Translations under genes and position numbers: made by a program
Shown: in pieces, positions 16,427 through 25,514 of the stretch
Position numbering within the stretch: the first letter of the stretch is position 1
Layout: each line of letters opens with the position of its first letter
From: Sutcliffiella halmapala
GTDB lineage: Bacteria > Bacillota > Bacilli > Bacillales > Bacillaceae_I
Assembly (NCBI RefSeq): GCF_002019665.1
Contig: NZ_KV917375.1
Span: 3,080,702 to 3,144,701 of the forward strand
Reading direction: 5' to 3'
DNA length: 64,000 nucleotides
The notes under the pieces: generated by a model
The model's database searches: none
Told to the model about the DNA's origin: nothing
The model's input: the letters and a program-made list of their open reading frames with translations, nothing else

Positions 16427-16852
16427 ATGTACGAGTTAAAAACAAAAGAAACCGATAATAGCGTCAATGAATTTATTGAAAATGTTGATAGCCCGAAAAA
16501 AAGAGAAGACGCATACAAATTACTAGATATTTTCAGCGAAACAACTGGTTATGATGCGAAGATGTGGGGGCCAAGTATAATTGGGTTCGGCTCATACCAT
16601 TATAAATACGAATCTGGTCATGAAGGTGATGCGCCGCTTGTGGGATTTTCCCCTCGCAAAGCTAAAATAAGCCTATACTTTGCACCCGGAGAACCAAAAC
16701 GCGAGGCATTATTAAAGGGCTTCGGGAAACATACAACTGGAAAAGCGTGTGTCTATATTAATAAAATGGCAGATATTGATGTAGAAGTACTAAAAGAATT
16801 AATTAACCAATCTGTTCTTTTTTTAAAAGAAACTTATCCAAGTAATTCATGA
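16427..16852 (+). CDS. DUF1801 / YdhG-like protein
   Basis: 141 residues with the hallmark DUF1801 pattern: VNEFIENVDSPKKREDAYKLL near the N-terminus (here in part beyond 20), MWGPSIIGFG in the middle, and FSPRKAKISLYF followed by GKHTTGKACVYI. The fold is a small cytosolic alpha/beta domain of uncertain role, sometimes linked to metal or stress genes. ATG at 16427 lies after GATGAGGG. A strong bidirectional terminator follows. Confidence 0.85.
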   Translation: MYELKTKETDNSVNEFIENVDSPKKREDAYKLLDIFSETTGYDAKMWGPSIIGFGSYHYKYESGHEGDAPLVGFSPRKAKISLYFAPGEPKREALLKGFGKHTTGKACVYINKMADIDVEVLKELINQSVLFLKETYPSNS

Positions 16853-16863
16853 ATTGCTTAGTA

Positions 16864-16900
16864 AACGTAAAGAGCCGGGGTAATCCCGGCTCTTTACGTT
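16864..16900. terminator. bidirectional terminator
   Basis: AACGTAAAGAGCCGGG and CCCGGCTCTTTACGTT form a perfect 16-base stem with a 5-base loop, between the DUF1801 gene and the convergent kdgK. Confidence 0.92.
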
Positions 16901-16902
16901 TG

Positions 16903-17904
16903 TTATCTTGCTATCGCACTTTTTCCTTTTTCCACTAAATAAGCTTGTACTTCCTCTACCGTGACTGCGTTACTATCTCCCGAGATAGTATGCTTCAGCA
17001 CAGAGGCACCTAAAGCAAAATTCAACGAATCCATTTCACTCCATCCCGATAGAAAGCCATGAAGGAACCCTGCAGCAAATGCATCACCTCCACCTACCCG
17101 ATCAAGGATATCAAAGGAATGAGCAGACGTTGAAATTAATTTCGTTTCATTGGAATAAAGATACCCTGTTAACGTATGATGTGTGACAGAATGAATCTCT
17201 CTATTCGTACAAACAATCTGTTTCACCCCATACTGTAGAGCCAATTGTGAGAAAAGATCCGAATAAATAGCTGTTAATTCTCCGTTTTGCACCTTACTTT
17301 TTATCCCTAAAATGTTTACTGCATCTAAATATCCACCGAAACAAATATCTACATATGGAAGAATACTTTTCATCGCTTCTTGCGCTTCTTCAAGTCCCCA
17401 AAGCTTGCTTCGATAGTTCATATCAAAACTGGTCGTTATCCCGCGACTTTTCGCCTCTCTCATCGCTGTTAACGTAAGCTGTCTCGCTTTTTCACTAATA
17501 CCAGATGTGTGAAAAAGAACTGCATCTTCAAAAATATTGTCCCAGTCAAAGTCAACATGATCTGCCAATGCAATAGAAGAATCTTTCCGGTCATAAATAA
17601 CCTGTGACGGTCTGACTGACATCCCTTGCTCGAGAAAATATATCCCTAACCTTTCTCCGCCCCTTGCCAAAAAGTTAGTCGCGACTCCTTGCTTTTGTAA
17701 AAAGCGCGTTGCACCTTTCCCTAACTCATTCGTTGGCAATTTCGTTACAAATTCAACATCATGACCAAACAAAGCTAAGGAGACCGCTACATTCGCTTCC
17801 CCTCCACCGAAAGTAGCCTGATAACTAGTTGTTTGTATTATTTTGTCATAATTAGGTGGGGTAAGACGCATCATTATTTCACCAAATGTTATTATTTTTT
17901 TCAT
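16903..17904 (-). CDS. kdgK: 2-keto-3-deoxygluconate kinase
   Basis: A 333-residue PfkB-family sugar kinase making KDPG from 2-keto-3-deoxygluconate. The N-terminal ITFGEIMMRLTP and GGGEANVAVSLALFG motifs are those of KDG kinases. The PfkB signature with the catalytic aspartate is DRVGGGDAFAAGFLHG near residue 270. It is the last gene of the hexuronate operon; its start overlaps the kdgA stop by 4 bases. Confidence 0.93.
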   Translation of the reverse strand: MKKIITFGEIMMRLTPPNYDKIIQTTSYQATFGGGEANVAVSLALFGHDVEFVTKLPTNELGKGATRFLQKQGVATNFLARGGERLGIYFLEQGMSVRPSQVIYDRKDSSIALADHVDFDWDNIFEDAVLFHTSGISEKARQLTLTAMREAKSRGITTSFDMNYRSKLWGLEEAQEAMKSILPYVDICFGGYLDAVNILGIKSKVQNGELTAIYSDLFSQLALQYGVKQIVCTNREIHSVTHHTLTGYLYSNETKLISTSAHSFDILDRVGGGDAFAAGFLHGFLSGWSEMDSLNFALGASVLKHTISGDSNAVTVEEVQAYLVEKGKSAIAR

Positions 17905-18548
17905 GGGTGAATACCTACATTTCTTACTCTATTCACCTTTTCTACAAACTGCCTTGCTAAATCGGTTACAGCATAATAGTCTCCTTGTTTAGCTGGAGCT
18001 GTTAAATCTCCACCAATTCCTACTGCTATTGCACCTGATTGAAACCAATCTTCTATATTATCTAATGTCACACCACCAGTTGGCATAAAGGAAGCTTGTG
18101 GTAATGGACCTTTAAATGTCTGGATCGCTTTTGGAGAAAAAAGATTCCCTGGGAAAAACTTAATGATATCTACACCATATTCTAGTGCAGTAATCATTTC
18201 TTTTATCGTCATACATCCAGGTAGATATGGGATTTGGTACCTATTACAAAGGAGTGCAGTTGCCTGATCAAAACTCGGACTCACAATATAGTCAGCACCA
18301 GCCAAAATGGCTATTCTCGCAGTCTCGGCATCTAGTACTGTTCCAGCACCAACTAGTAATCTATCCTCAGACTTTAGTAAGGAAATAACCTTATCTGCAC
18401 CTGGAACTGTAAAGGTTATTTCAAGCGCTGTTATCCCCCCATTTGCGCATGCCTCCGCTAGCTTTTGACCTGCCTCTGGATTTTCTGCACGAATAACTGC
18501 GACTACCCCTAAATCGATTAGCTTACTCAAGGTCTTATATCTTCTCAT
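17901..18548 (-). CDS. kdgA: KDPG/KHG aldolase
   Basis: A class I aldolase splitting KDPG into pyruvate and glyceraldehyde-3-phosphate. It has the catalytic glutamate in ALEITFTVPGA and the Schiff-base lysine in IIKFFPGN (near residue 130), plus GAGTVLDAE and MPTGGVTLDN. ATG at 18557 has its ribosome binding site too close (2 bases), so the in-frame ATG at 18548, 9 bases after AAGGGAG, is preferred (215 residues). Coupled to kdgK by a 4-base overlap. Confidence 0.93.
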   Translation of the reverse strand: MRRYKTLSKLIDLGVVAVIRAENPEAGQKLAEACANGGITALEITFTVPGADKVISLLKSEDRLLVGAGTVLDAETARIAILAGADYIVSPSFDQATALLCNRYQIPYLPGCMTIKEMITALEYGVDIIKFFPGNLFSPKAIQTFKGPLPQASFMPTGGVTLDNIEDWFQSGAIAVGIGGDLTAPAKQGDYYAVTDLARQFVEKVNRVRNVGIHP

Positions 18549-18574
18549 TTCTCCCATCTCCCTTCTTTACATGT

Positions 18575-19423
18575 TTATACACCTGAATACGCTGAAAATC
18601 CTCCATCCACTGGCACGACAATCCCGTTTACAAAACCAGAAGCCTGCTCATTCACTAACCAAAGAAGAGTTCCAATTAACTCATCACCTTCACCAAAGCG
18701 CCCCATCGGTGTTTGAGAAATTATTTTTTCCGCTCTCTCCGTATATGAACCATCTTCTTTTTGCAAAAGGGTTCTATTTTGTTCCGTTAAGAAAAATCCT
18801 GGTGCAATAGCATTTACCCTTACTCCAGCCTTTGACATATGCACAGCAAGCCACTGCGTAAAATTACTAACAGCAGCCTTTGCTCCACTATATGCAGGGA
18901 TTTTCGTCAAAGGAGTAAAGGCATTCATCGAAGAAATGTTTACAATTGTTCCTCTTTCTTTTTCCACCATATCTCTGCCAAACACCTGTGAAGGAAGTAG
19001 CGTTCCTAAAAAGTTTAATTGAAATACATAGTTAATCCCTGCTTCATCTAGATCGAAAAATGTACGAAAATCTTTTTGGAGATCTCCCTTTTCGAAGAAC
19101 TCCCGATCTGTAGTCCCTTGCGCGTGGTTCCCTCCAGCACCATTTATCAAAATATCGCAAGTTCCGAATTTTTGATGAATCAATTCTCTAGCCACTTCTA
19201 ATTCACTTTTATCTAGGACATTGGCTGAAATACCAAGAGCTTCTCCACCATTTTCTATAATTCTACTAGCAACATGCTCTACTTTTTCTTTCGAACGACC
19301 AATAATCGCAATCTTGGCTCCGCACTTTGCTAATGCCTCACTAAAGGAAGAACCTAATACCCCACTACCACCTGTGATAACAACTACTTTTCCGCTTAAA
19401 TTCACTTGAAATGGAAGATTCAT
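18575..19423 (-). CDS. uxuB: D-mannonate oxidoreductase (fructuronate reductase), SDR type
   Basis: A 282-residue SDR with TGGSGVLGSS (NAD binding), NGAGGNHA, and catalytic Ser/Tyr/Lys in NISSMNAF and PAYSGAKAAV. The position between uxuA and kdgA, and similarity to the SDR-type UxuB (YjmF) of Bacillus, support reduction of D-fructuronate to D-mannonate. This is a different fold from the E. coli UxuB. Start ATG follows TAGGAGAGAAATTA. Confidence 0.88.
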   Translation of the reverse strand: MNLPFQVNLSGKVVVITGGSGVLGSSFSEALAKCGAKIAIIGRSKEKVEHVASRIIENGGEALGISANVLDKSELEVARELIHQKFGTCDILINGAGGNHAQGTTDREFFEKGDLQKDFRTFFDLDEAGINYVFQLNFLGTLLPSQVFGRDMVEKERGTIVNISSMNAFTPLTKIPAYSGAKAAVSNFTQWLAVHMSKAGVRVNAIAPGFFLTEQNRTLLQKEDGSYTERAEKIISQTPMGRFGEGDELIGTLLWLVNEQASGFVNGIVVPVDGGFSAYSGV

Positions 19424-19434
19424 TAATTTCTCTC

Positions 19435-20475
19435 CTATGACTTTGTTTTAACTAGAGCTTCCCAGATTCCATTTAAATAAACTGCTCCTAATGCTCGATC
19501 ATATAATCCATATCCTGGACGTCCCGTTTCTCCCCAAATCATTCTGCCATGATCAGGACGGAGTGGACCAGTAAAGCCAATTTCATTGTACGCTTGCATG
19601 ACTTCTACCATATCAACAGATCCATCAGATGATAAATGGGAGGATTCTTCAAAAGTTCTCTCACCTGTTCTTTTAATGTTTCTGCAATGTGCAAAATGGA
19701 TTTTCGAACCATAGGTACGTATCATTTCAGCTAAATTATTTTCAGAATTAGCGCCAAAGGAACCTGTGCAAAACGTAATTCCGTTGTTAGGACTATCCTG
19801 AATATCAATTAATCTTGCTAAACTTTTTTCACTAGTTATGATTCTAGGCAAACCAAAAATCGACCATGGTGGATCATCCGGATGAATTGCCATTTTTATG
19901 TCTACCTCTTCTGCAACAGGGATGATTTCATGTAAAAAGTAGGCTAGGTTCTCCCATAGCATTTCTTCTGTTACATCTTGATAAGATTGCAAAAGTTCTT
20001 TTAACTCACCTTCTGCATATGAAGAGTCCCATCCCGGTAAAGACAAGCCTTCAGCAAGCGGATTCATCTTTTCAACCACTTTATCTTCATAGATAAGAGT
20101 TGTAGAACCATCTGCTAATGGAAAATAGAGATTGGAGCGAGTCCAATCAAAGACAGGCATAAAATTGTAGCAAACTACCCCTACTCCGGCATTCGCGAGA
20201 TTTTTTAACGTCTGCTTATAATTGGCAATATATTTATCCCTAGTCGGTAACCCTAATTTAATATCTTCGTGCACGGGAACGCTTTCAATTACGGTAAGAG
20301 TTAAATCATGCTTTTCAATTTCTTCCTTCAAGCTTTGGATTTTTTCGCTTGGCCACACCTCACCTACCGGAACATCGTAAATCGCCGATACAATCCCTTG
20401 CATTCCTGGAATTTGTCTTATATATTCTAGAGTTACTTCATCCTCTTTCCCATACCATCGAAACGATAACTTCAT
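19435..20475 (-). CDS. uxuA: mannonate dehydratase
   Basis: A 346-residue metal-dependent TIM-barrel enzyme turning D-mannonate into 2-keto-3-deoxygluconate. Characteristic segments are [14 protein letters not shown] at the N-terminus, [33 protein letters not shown] ([10 protein letters not shown] here) and [11 protein letters not shown] at the C-terminus. Length is a little short of E. coli UxuA, as in Bacillus. ATG overlaps the uxaC stop by 4 bases. Confidence 0.95.
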   Translation of the reverse strand: MKLSFRWYGKEDEVTLEYIRQIPGMQGIVSAIYDVPVGEVWPSEKIQSLKEEIEKHDLTLTVIESVPVHEDIKLGLPTRDKYIANYKQTLKNLANAGVGVVCYNFMPVFDWTRSNLYFPLADGSTTLIYEDKVVEKMNPLAEGLSLPGWDSSYAEGELKELLQSYQDVTEEMLWENLAYFLHEIIPVAEEVDIKMAIHPDDPPWSIFGLPRIITSEKSLARLIDIQDSPNNGITFCTGSFGANSENNLAEMIRTYGSKIHFAHCRNIKRTGERTFEESSHLSSDGSVDMVEVMQAYNEIGFTGPLRPDHGRMIWGETGRPGYGLYDRALGAVYLNGIWEALVKTKS

Positions 20476-21896
20476 TTTCCAACCTCCGCTTCTCTCTCAT
20501 CCCCAAAAAAGGTTTTCGCATTTTCATACGAAATATTTTTCACCATCTGACCTAACAACGCAGCATCATTTGGTGCCTCACCTTTTTCAACCCAATCTCC
20601 TAGTAAATTACAAAGAATACGTCTGAAATATTCATGTCTCGTATAAGATAAAAAGCTTCGGGAATCCGTCAGCATACCGACAAATTTACTAAGTAGTCCG
20701 ATATTCGCCAAGTCCTTCATCTGACGAATCATTCCATCCTTCTGGTCGTTATACCACCAGCCTGAACCGAACTGAACTTTACTTGGAATTCCTTCTTCAT
20801 GATAGCTTCCTGCTAATGCAGCTAGTACAAAATTATCTTTAGGGTTCAAGCAATATAGAATGGTTTTTGGTAGTTGCTTCGTTTTCTCTAGTTCATCTAA
20901 AAAATTTGCTAAAGGCTGAGCTACAGGATAATCTTCAATCGTATCAAACCCACTATCAGCACCTATAAGGTGAAACATTCTTGTATTATTGTTTCGCATC
21001 GCTCCAATATGTAGTTGCATTGTCCAACCTTTGTCTGCATAGAGCTGACCCAAAAATACCAGAATATAGGTTTTATATTTTCTTTCATCCTGAATCGTTA
21101 CATCTTGTTTTTTAATTGCTTTTAGAAAGATAGCTTCTACCTCTTGTCTGGAAGCAGACTCAAAAACCATTTCACTTATTCCATGATCTGATAAGCGCGC
21201 TCCTTTTGAATGAAAATACTCCACTCTTGCTTCTAATGCTACAAGTAAATCTTCTAAGCTATTAATTTCCTGTTTTGTACAGACTGATAGTTTATCTAAC
21301 CACGGTAGAAAAGTTTCCTTTCTTATTTCAATGCCTTTATCTGGGCGGAATGTTGGTAATACCCTTGGTTTCCATGTATCATCGTTTGCTAAATTCTCAT
21401 GGTAGGTTAAAGAATCCGTTGGATCATCTGTTGTCCCAATCATTTCAACATTAGAACTTGTAATTAATTGTCTTGCACGAAAAGAACTGTCTGCAAGTTT
21501 TTCGGTAGTCATATCCCAAACCTTTTCTGCATTCTCTTCATTTAACAACTCATAGTACCCAAAGTAACGAGCTAACTCCAGATGTGTCCATTGATATAAT
21601 GGATTTCCAATTGTATATGGTACTGTTTTTGCCCATGCAAGGAACTTCTCTTTATCAGAAGCCTCTCCAGTTATGTATTTTTCTCCGATGCCATTTGAAC
21701 GCAATGCTCGCCATTTATAATGATCTCCAGCAAGCCATATTTCAGAAATATTGTTGTACTGTTTATTCTCCCATATCTCCTTTGGTTCTAAATGACAATG
21801 AAAGTCAAAGATTGGTAAGTTTTTGGCGTAATCGTGATACAAAATTTTTGCCATTTCATTTGTTAGTAAAAAATCATCATGGATAAAAGGTTTCAT
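20472..21896 (-). CDS. uxaC: glucuronate/galacturonate isomerase
   Basis: A 474-residue amidohydrolase-fold isomerase converting D-glucuronate to D-fructuronate (and galacturonate to tagaturonate). Motifs are [16 protein letters not shown] (metal HxH), [10 protein letters not shown] and [14 protein letters not shown]. It is the first gene of uxaC-uxuA-uxuB-kdgA-kdgK, with TTGGGAGGAATTTAAC before the ATG. The set handles glucuronate fully; no uxaA/uxaB genes for the galacturonate branch and no transporter are seen nearby. Confidence 0.95.
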   Translation of the reverse strand: MKPFIHDDFLLTNEMAKILYHDYAKNLPIFDFHCHLEPKEIWENKQYNNISEIWLAGDHYKWRALRSNGIGEKYITGEASDKEKFLAWAKTVPYTIGNPLYQWTHLELARYFGYYELLNEENAEKVWDMTTEKLADSSFRARQLITSSNVEMIGTTDDPTDSLTYHENLANDDTWKPRVLPTFRPDKGIEIRKETFLPWLDKLSVCTKQEINSLEDLLVALEARVEYFHSKGARLSDHGISEMVFESASRQEVEAIFLKAIKKQDVTIQDERKYKTYILVFLGQLYADKGWTMQLHIGAMRNNNTRMFHLIGADSGFDTIEDYPVAQPLANFLDELEKTKQLPKTILYCLNPKDNFVLAALAGSYHEEGIPSKVQFGSGWWYNDQKDGMIRQMKDLANIGLLSKFVGMLTDSRSFLSYTRHEYFRRILCNLLGDWVEKGEAPNDAALLGQMVKNISYENAKTFFGDEREAEVGK

Positions 21897-21928
21897 GTTA
21901 AATTCCTCCCAAATAAGGTAGACTTAAC

Positions 21929-21950
21929 TTAGTTTGTTTACTCAACAAAC
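21929..21950. promoter_or_regulatory. XylR-type (ROK) operator
   Basis: TTAGTTTGTTTACTCAACAAAC is a strong match to the Bacillus XylR operator (TTAGTTTGTTT, 3 bases, CAACAAACTAA). It lies 33 bases before the uxaC start, in the region shared with the divergent ROK regulator gene, so it is the likely repressor site. Confidence 0.78.
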
Positions 21951-22107
21951 CGCTTTTTCTTTTATCATACACATGCACACTTTTAGTATCAAGCATTTAT
22001 TTATTCTTTATCAGCTACTTCATTCTAGCTATTGCTGGATAAGGCTTCTTTTGTTACCCTTGGATTATCTTTAACGACATTTTCTTTTTACGATGGAGGA
22101 ATTCCCC

Positions 22108-23259
22108 TTGAATACTGGTGATGCGACATATATACGTCACTTAAATAGAAAAATAATTTTAGAAAAAATCATGCAACATAAAAATATTTCTCGTGCCGAA
22201 CTCGCCAAAATAACTGGTTTAAATAAAGCGACTGTTTCTTCACAGATTTCTACCCTGCTAGAGGAGAATTTACTCTACGAAAAACATTCTGATATCTCGT
22301 CTGGCGGAAGAAAGCCTATAATACTTTCAATAAACGAATCAGCAGGCTACTCACTTGGAATTGATATCGACACAAGTTCCATAAATTTAATCGTCACAGA
22401 TCTTGTTGGTAGTATTCTTTATCATTCTATAACTCCTTTAGACGAGCATGGCTTTACATACATTGAAAATTTACTTATTTCTTTGATTAAGGATGTAAAG
22501 GAGACTTTGCCTGATACAACATATGGAATAGTAGGAATTGGGATTGGCGTTCATGGGATAGTGAAAAATAATCAACTAATTGTTTTTACCCCCTATCATC
22601 AATGGAGAAATGTTGACCTCAAAGCTTCATTAGAAACTACCTTTCAAATTCCTGTAGCAATTGAAAACAATGCTAATCTTTGTGCATTAGCAGAACAGGT
22701 TTATTCAGAAAAAAATTCCAATTTAGTATGTGTGACTACCTATTCTGGTATAGGGTTGGGCATCATCTTTAATCATCAACTCTTTAAAGGGTTTGACGGT
22801 TTTGCAGGAGAAGTTGGACATATGATTATAGAACCAGAAGGAGTATCTTGTTCCTGTGGAAACAAAGGATGTTGGGAGCAATACGCTTCGGAAAAAGTCT
22901 TACTCAACACAATTGCTTCTAAGATGGATTTGGAAGTTTGTACTGTTGAAGATATAAATAGATGGGTGCAAGCAGAGCATGTGCTTGTCGAGGCTGCAAT
23001 CGAGGAGTATTCAAGGTATCTTGCAATTGGGTTAAACAATATCATCAATTTTATTAATCCCGAAACGGTAATTTTAAATAGTGATTTGTTTTCGAGCTAT
23101 CCTGATATTGTTTGCAAAATACAGAAATACTTAACTTCCTCTATGAATCATTATAAAGATATACGTGCATCTACTCTAGGTAAGAATGCATGTGTTCTTG
23201 GAGGAAGTGCATTAGCTATGAAAGATTTCTTTGGTGTGGACCTTTTAAATTTCTCCTAG
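22108..23259 (+). CDS. ROK-family transcriptional repressor (XylR-like)
   Basis: 383 residues with an N-terminal winged helix-turn-helix (SRAELAKITGLNKATVSSQI, about residues 28-47) and a C-terminal ROK domain. The ROK domain has GIGVHGIVKNN, the sugar-site region AIENNANLCALAEQ and the zinc motif CSCGNKGCWEQY. Divergent transcription from uxaC and a XylR-type operator between them indicate control of hexuronate use; the inducer is inferred to be a hexuronate or intermediate. The frame opens with ATG at 22093, but that ATG is part of the GGAGG site, and TTG at 22108 is 8 bases after it. Confidence 0.85.
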   Translation: MNTGDATYIRHLNRKIILEKIMQHKNISRAELAKITGLNKATVSSQISTLLEENLLYEKHSDISSGGRKPIILSINESAGYSLGIDIDTSSINLIVTDLVGSILYHSITPLDEHGFTYIENLLISLIKDVKETLPDTTYGIVGIGIGVHGIVKNNQLIVFTPYHQWRNVDLKASLETTFQIPVAIENNANLCALAEQVYSEKNSNLVCVTTYSGIGLGIIFNHQLFKGFDGFAGEVGHMIIEPEGVSCSCGNKGCWEQYASEKVLLNTIASKMDLEVCTVEDINRWVQAEHVLVEAAIEEYSRYLAIGLNNIINFINPETVILNSDLFSSYPDIVCKIQKYLTSSMNHYKDIRASTLGKNACVLGGSALAMKDFFGVDLLNFS

Positions 23260-23376
23260 TAGTTGAGAATCGGGTATGATTTTCTTTATAAATGATAACT
23301 AAAATTTCGTTAGTTGAAGAGTCTTTCGTGTATAAACTCTCATTCTTTCACAAATGATACTTTGTGGAGGTGTATG

Positions 23377-23556
23377 ATGAACAAATTACGAGCAAAAGAA
23401 ATTGCTGCTTCACCTGAATTGATTCACGTGACATGTAACGATGTTCCTATTTACATACAACATGTGGATGATGCAAATAACACCGCAAGAATCTTTCCTT
23501 TAGCAGACCGTGAGAAGGAACAAGTAGTTTCCCTAGATATGTTAACAGAAGGCTAA
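23377..23556 (+). CDS. sspH: small acid-soluble spore protein, H type
   Basis: 59 residues starting MNKLRAKEIAASPE, with the H-type SASP pattern RAKE...V...PIYIQHVDDANNTARI. SspH proteins are made in the forespore and sit in the spore core. The ribosome binding site GTGGAGGTG favours ATG at 23377 over the ATG directly before it. Followed by its own terminator. Monocistronic, as usual for ssp genes. Confidence 0.9.
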   Translation: MNKLRAKEIAASPELIHVTCNDVPIYIQHVDDANNTARIFPLADREKEQVVSLDMLTEG

Positions 23557-23563
23557 TTTCACT

Positions 23564-23592
23564 AGAAAAGCACTTTATATAAGTGCTTTTCT
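23564..23592 (+). terminator. terminator of sspH
   Basis: AGAAAAGCAC and GTGCTTTTCT are inverted around a 9-base loop, directly after the sspH stop. Confidence 0.85.
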
Positions 23593-23626
23593 AATTGTCT
23601 GTTTTGTGCAAATTAATTGCCTATTT

Positions 23627-24157
23627 TCAGGAGCATAATTCACTTTTAACCTTTTCAAGTTCTTTATAAATGCTCACTATTTCATCTAACTTCATCCGAA
23701 CCAAACCACTTGAAGAAGGTGCGACAAAATCAATGGTACCAGGAACTATTGGTTCTTCCTGTACTCCCCAGTCAATCGTTCGACGCCCACTGTACTCTTG
23801 ATACACGCCCTTTCCTACAAAACATACAATCTTAGGATGGAAATTTTCAATCTTGTGCCTGAGCTCTTTTCTTCCTTCCTGATATTCTTCCCGCGTAATA
23901 TCTGCAGCACCGACGGTTGGTCTTGAAACAATATTAGTAAGGCCGTAATTTAGTTCCATTAGCTTAAAATCTTCCGTAGGAGCGTACTTTCTAGGTGTAA
24001 TACTTGCTAGATGGAGAATACTCCAAAATCGATTATTTGGATTCGCATAATGATGTCCTGTTTCACCAGAACGGACACTTGGATTAAATCCAACAAATAA
24101 AATATCTAAATTCTTTTTAATATGATCATAAATGAACTCCAGTTTGCATCTCTCCAT
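23627..24157 (-). CDS. mug: mismatch-specific uracil/thymine DNA glycosylase
   Basis: A 176-residue member of the uracil-DNA glycosylase superfamily (Mug/TDG). The signature GFNPSVRSGETGHHYANP carries the Asn of the GxNP motif, and the second motif is PSSSGLVRMK. It removes uracil or ethenocytosine opposite guanine. The upstream ribosome binding site is weak, so the exact start (ATG 24157) is uncertain. It stands alone. Confidence 0.9.
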   Translation of the reverse strand: MERCKLEFIYDHIKKNLDILFVGFNPSVRSGETGHHYANPNNRFWSILHLASITPRKYAPTEDFKLMELNYGLTNIVSRPTVGAADITREEYQEGRKELRHKIENFHPKIVCFVGKGVYQEYSGRRTIDWGVQEEPIVPGTIDFVAPSSSGLVRMKLDEIVSIYKELEKVKSELCS

Positions 24158-24199
24158 TTCTTACAACTTCATTATATATAGCTATTTTATCAAAAGTAA

Positions 24200-24243
24200 A
24201 AAACCAAACGGAAGGTTAAATGTAAGATTTCGTTTGGTTTTTT
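24200..24243. terminator. bidirectional terminator
   Basis: AAACCAAACG and CGTTTGGTTT are separated by about 20 bases, with T runs on both strands. On the minus strand it lies beyond the receiver-like gene and just before mug. Confidence 0.7.
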
Positions 24244-24258
24244 ACTTGTTTATTTCAA

Positions 24259-24315
24259 GGCTACCCTGAAAATACGGTGACCCCTTTGAACGCCCTGTAG
24301 ATTTCCGTGCTAGGG
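24259..24315 (-). repeat. family A repeat fragment (one end only)
   Basis: GGCTACCCTGAAAATACGGT, then CGCCCTGTAGATTTCCGTGC: the right end of a family A repeat, cut off where the core should start. It is a truncated relic. Confidence 0.75.
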
Positions 24316-24349
24316 ATTGTGAAATGTATGGAATATGTTTTAATATAGC

Positions 24350-24679
24350 CTATCTAAATAATGGTAGTGGTCTTAGAAGTATTTTTATTGTAGGTGGGAT
24401 TTTCAATTCTGCTTGTGCTTGTTTCAAGTAGTTGTACATTGCTTTACTGCCGACTGAGTTTGCGGAATGAATCGTTATCCTCTCCGCATAAAGTTCGTTT
24501 TCAACCATAATTTGAACGAGCAGAAGACCATTTCTTTCTCTATTTAATAAATCATGGTCTAGAGAAAGATGCTCAATCGCATTATTCTCTAATAAAGTGA
24601 GGCATTCGTCAATGTCTTCAGCAAGGATATAACCATTTGGACATGCGCGATAATCATCTAGAAATACATTAATTTTCAG
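24350..24679 (-). CDS. receiver-like protein (cyclic-phosphate processing receiver domain type), CTG start
   Basis: 109 residues beginning KINVFLDDYRACPNGYILAE after the start codon. The N-terminal strand with the double aspartate (FLDD) and the later SLDHDL and ITIHSANSVGS segments match the small stand-alone receiver-like family (cREC type) often found near RNA or cyclic-phosphate processing genes. No ATG, GTG or TTG fits: AGGAGG lies 7 bases before CTG at 24679, so translation probably starts at CTG. The reading frame is clean to TAG at 24352-24350 and codon use is ordinary. Role unknown; the domain call is moderately sure. Confidence 0.75.
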   Translation of the reverse strand: MKINVFLDDYRACPNGYILAEDIDECLTLLENNAIEHLSLDHDLLNRERNGLLLVQIMVENELYAERITIHSANSVGSKAMYNYLKQAQAELKIPPTIKILLRPLPLFR

Positions 24680-24720
24680 GATGGCCCCTCCTATATTTCG
24701 ACTTCCGTTCAGTTTATCAT

Positions 24721-24755
24721 ATACAAATTACGAGTATATTACATACAAATTACGA
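24721..24755. promoter_or_regulatory. two 13-base direct repeats upstream of the receiver-like gene
   Basis: ATACAAATTACGA occurs at 24721-24733 and again at 24743-24755. The 22-base spacing, about two helical turns, puts both copies on the same face of the DNA. They lie about 45-75 bases upstream of the CTG start, a promoter-like position. Possible tandem regulator site. Confidence 0.45.
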
Positions 24756-24858
24756 CAATCCAAAGGAATCCTTATACACCAAGGTTTTACCATGATATCA
24801 AAGGAATAATGTACCAATTTATCCTATAAGAAATAACCCTTCATGTTCATTTATGTAA

Positions 24859-24881
24859 AGTAGAAGAACACCTCTTCTACT
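24859..24881 (-). terminator. terminator of the 24883-25161 gene
   Basis: AGTAGAAGA and TCTTCTACT are perfectly inverted around a 5-base loop, directly after the stop on the minus strand. The T run is short. Confidence 0.6.
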
Positions 24882-24882
24882 A

Positions 24883-25161
24883 TTAAGGATTCCTGAATTC
24901 AGGAAAATTAAATATCCACTTCATCCAGAAAGACTGTAATCGATTTTGTAACCGCTCATACGTATTGTATTCTCTTTGGTATGTTTGTCTAAAAGCATAT
25001 GGAACATCGCCTGTTGCTTGTTTTTCAATGAGTTCTTGCTCTAAAAGCTCTAATTTTTCTATTTTTACTTGAATGCTATTGTAAGTTAATACAGCAAGTA
25101 AGCCATAAATAATTGTAAATGTTAAGAAATATAAAAGTAAAAGCTTTATAGCAGTCCGCAT
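24883..25161 (-). CDS. hypothetical single-pass membrane protein
   Basis: 92 residues from ATG 25161, which follows GGGAGGAAGAGGA. One transmembrane segment (about residues 6-26), then a charged, probably coiled-coil region (KIEKLELLEQELIEKQA) and an aromatic tail (SFWMKWIFNFPEF). The longer frame starting at 25179 contains the ribosome binding site and is less likely. Family not recognised. Confidence 0.6.
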   Translation of the reverse strand: MRTAIKLLLLYFLTFTIIYGLLAVLTYNSIQVKIEKLELLEQELIEKQATGDVPYAFRQTYQREYNTYERLQNRLQSFWMKWIFNFPEFRNP

Positions 25162-25320
25162 TCCTCTTCCTCCCTTCACTTTTCTACATACTATGACGGG
25201 AAACGGGAATGTGACAGGACTGTTACAAAATAATGTGATGGTTCAATTATCCATGCTTTAATTGAAATTATTCTCTGAAGGAGATAAGATAAGAGAAACA
25301 ATAGCTTCGGAGGAATTAGA

Positions 25321-25416
25321 ATGGCAGTGCTAATTGATATTATTATCGTTATTGCTTTTGCGTCAATATTTTTTGGAGTATACAAATATGTAAGAAACAC
25401 ATTGAAGAAGTATTAA
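25321..25416 (+). CDS. 31-residue membrane peptide
   Basis: A short frame with ATG 7 bases after CGGAGG: about 20 hydrophobic residues (VLIDIIIVIAFASIFFGV) followed by a basic tail (KYVRNTLKKY), and a strong terminator right after it. This is the usual anatomy of a real bacterial small membrane protein. No family recognised; possible roles include regulatory peptide or subunit, or sporulation peptide. Confidence 0.6.
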   Translation: MAVLIDIIIVIAFASIFFGVYKYVRNTLKKY

Positions 25417-25449
25417 AAACAGGTTGGGACAAAAGAATATTTGATAAAG

Positions 25450-25509
25450 AAAAATACGAACTAATATGCGAAATTCTAAGTAGAGTTTTGCATTAGTTCG
25501 TATTTTTTT
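25450..25509 (+). terminator. strong terminator after the 31-residue peptide
   Basis: AAAAATACGAACTAAT and ATTAGTTCGTATTTTT form a stem of about 15 bases with a run of seven T residues. Confidence 0.85.
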
Positions 25510-25514
25510 AGTTT

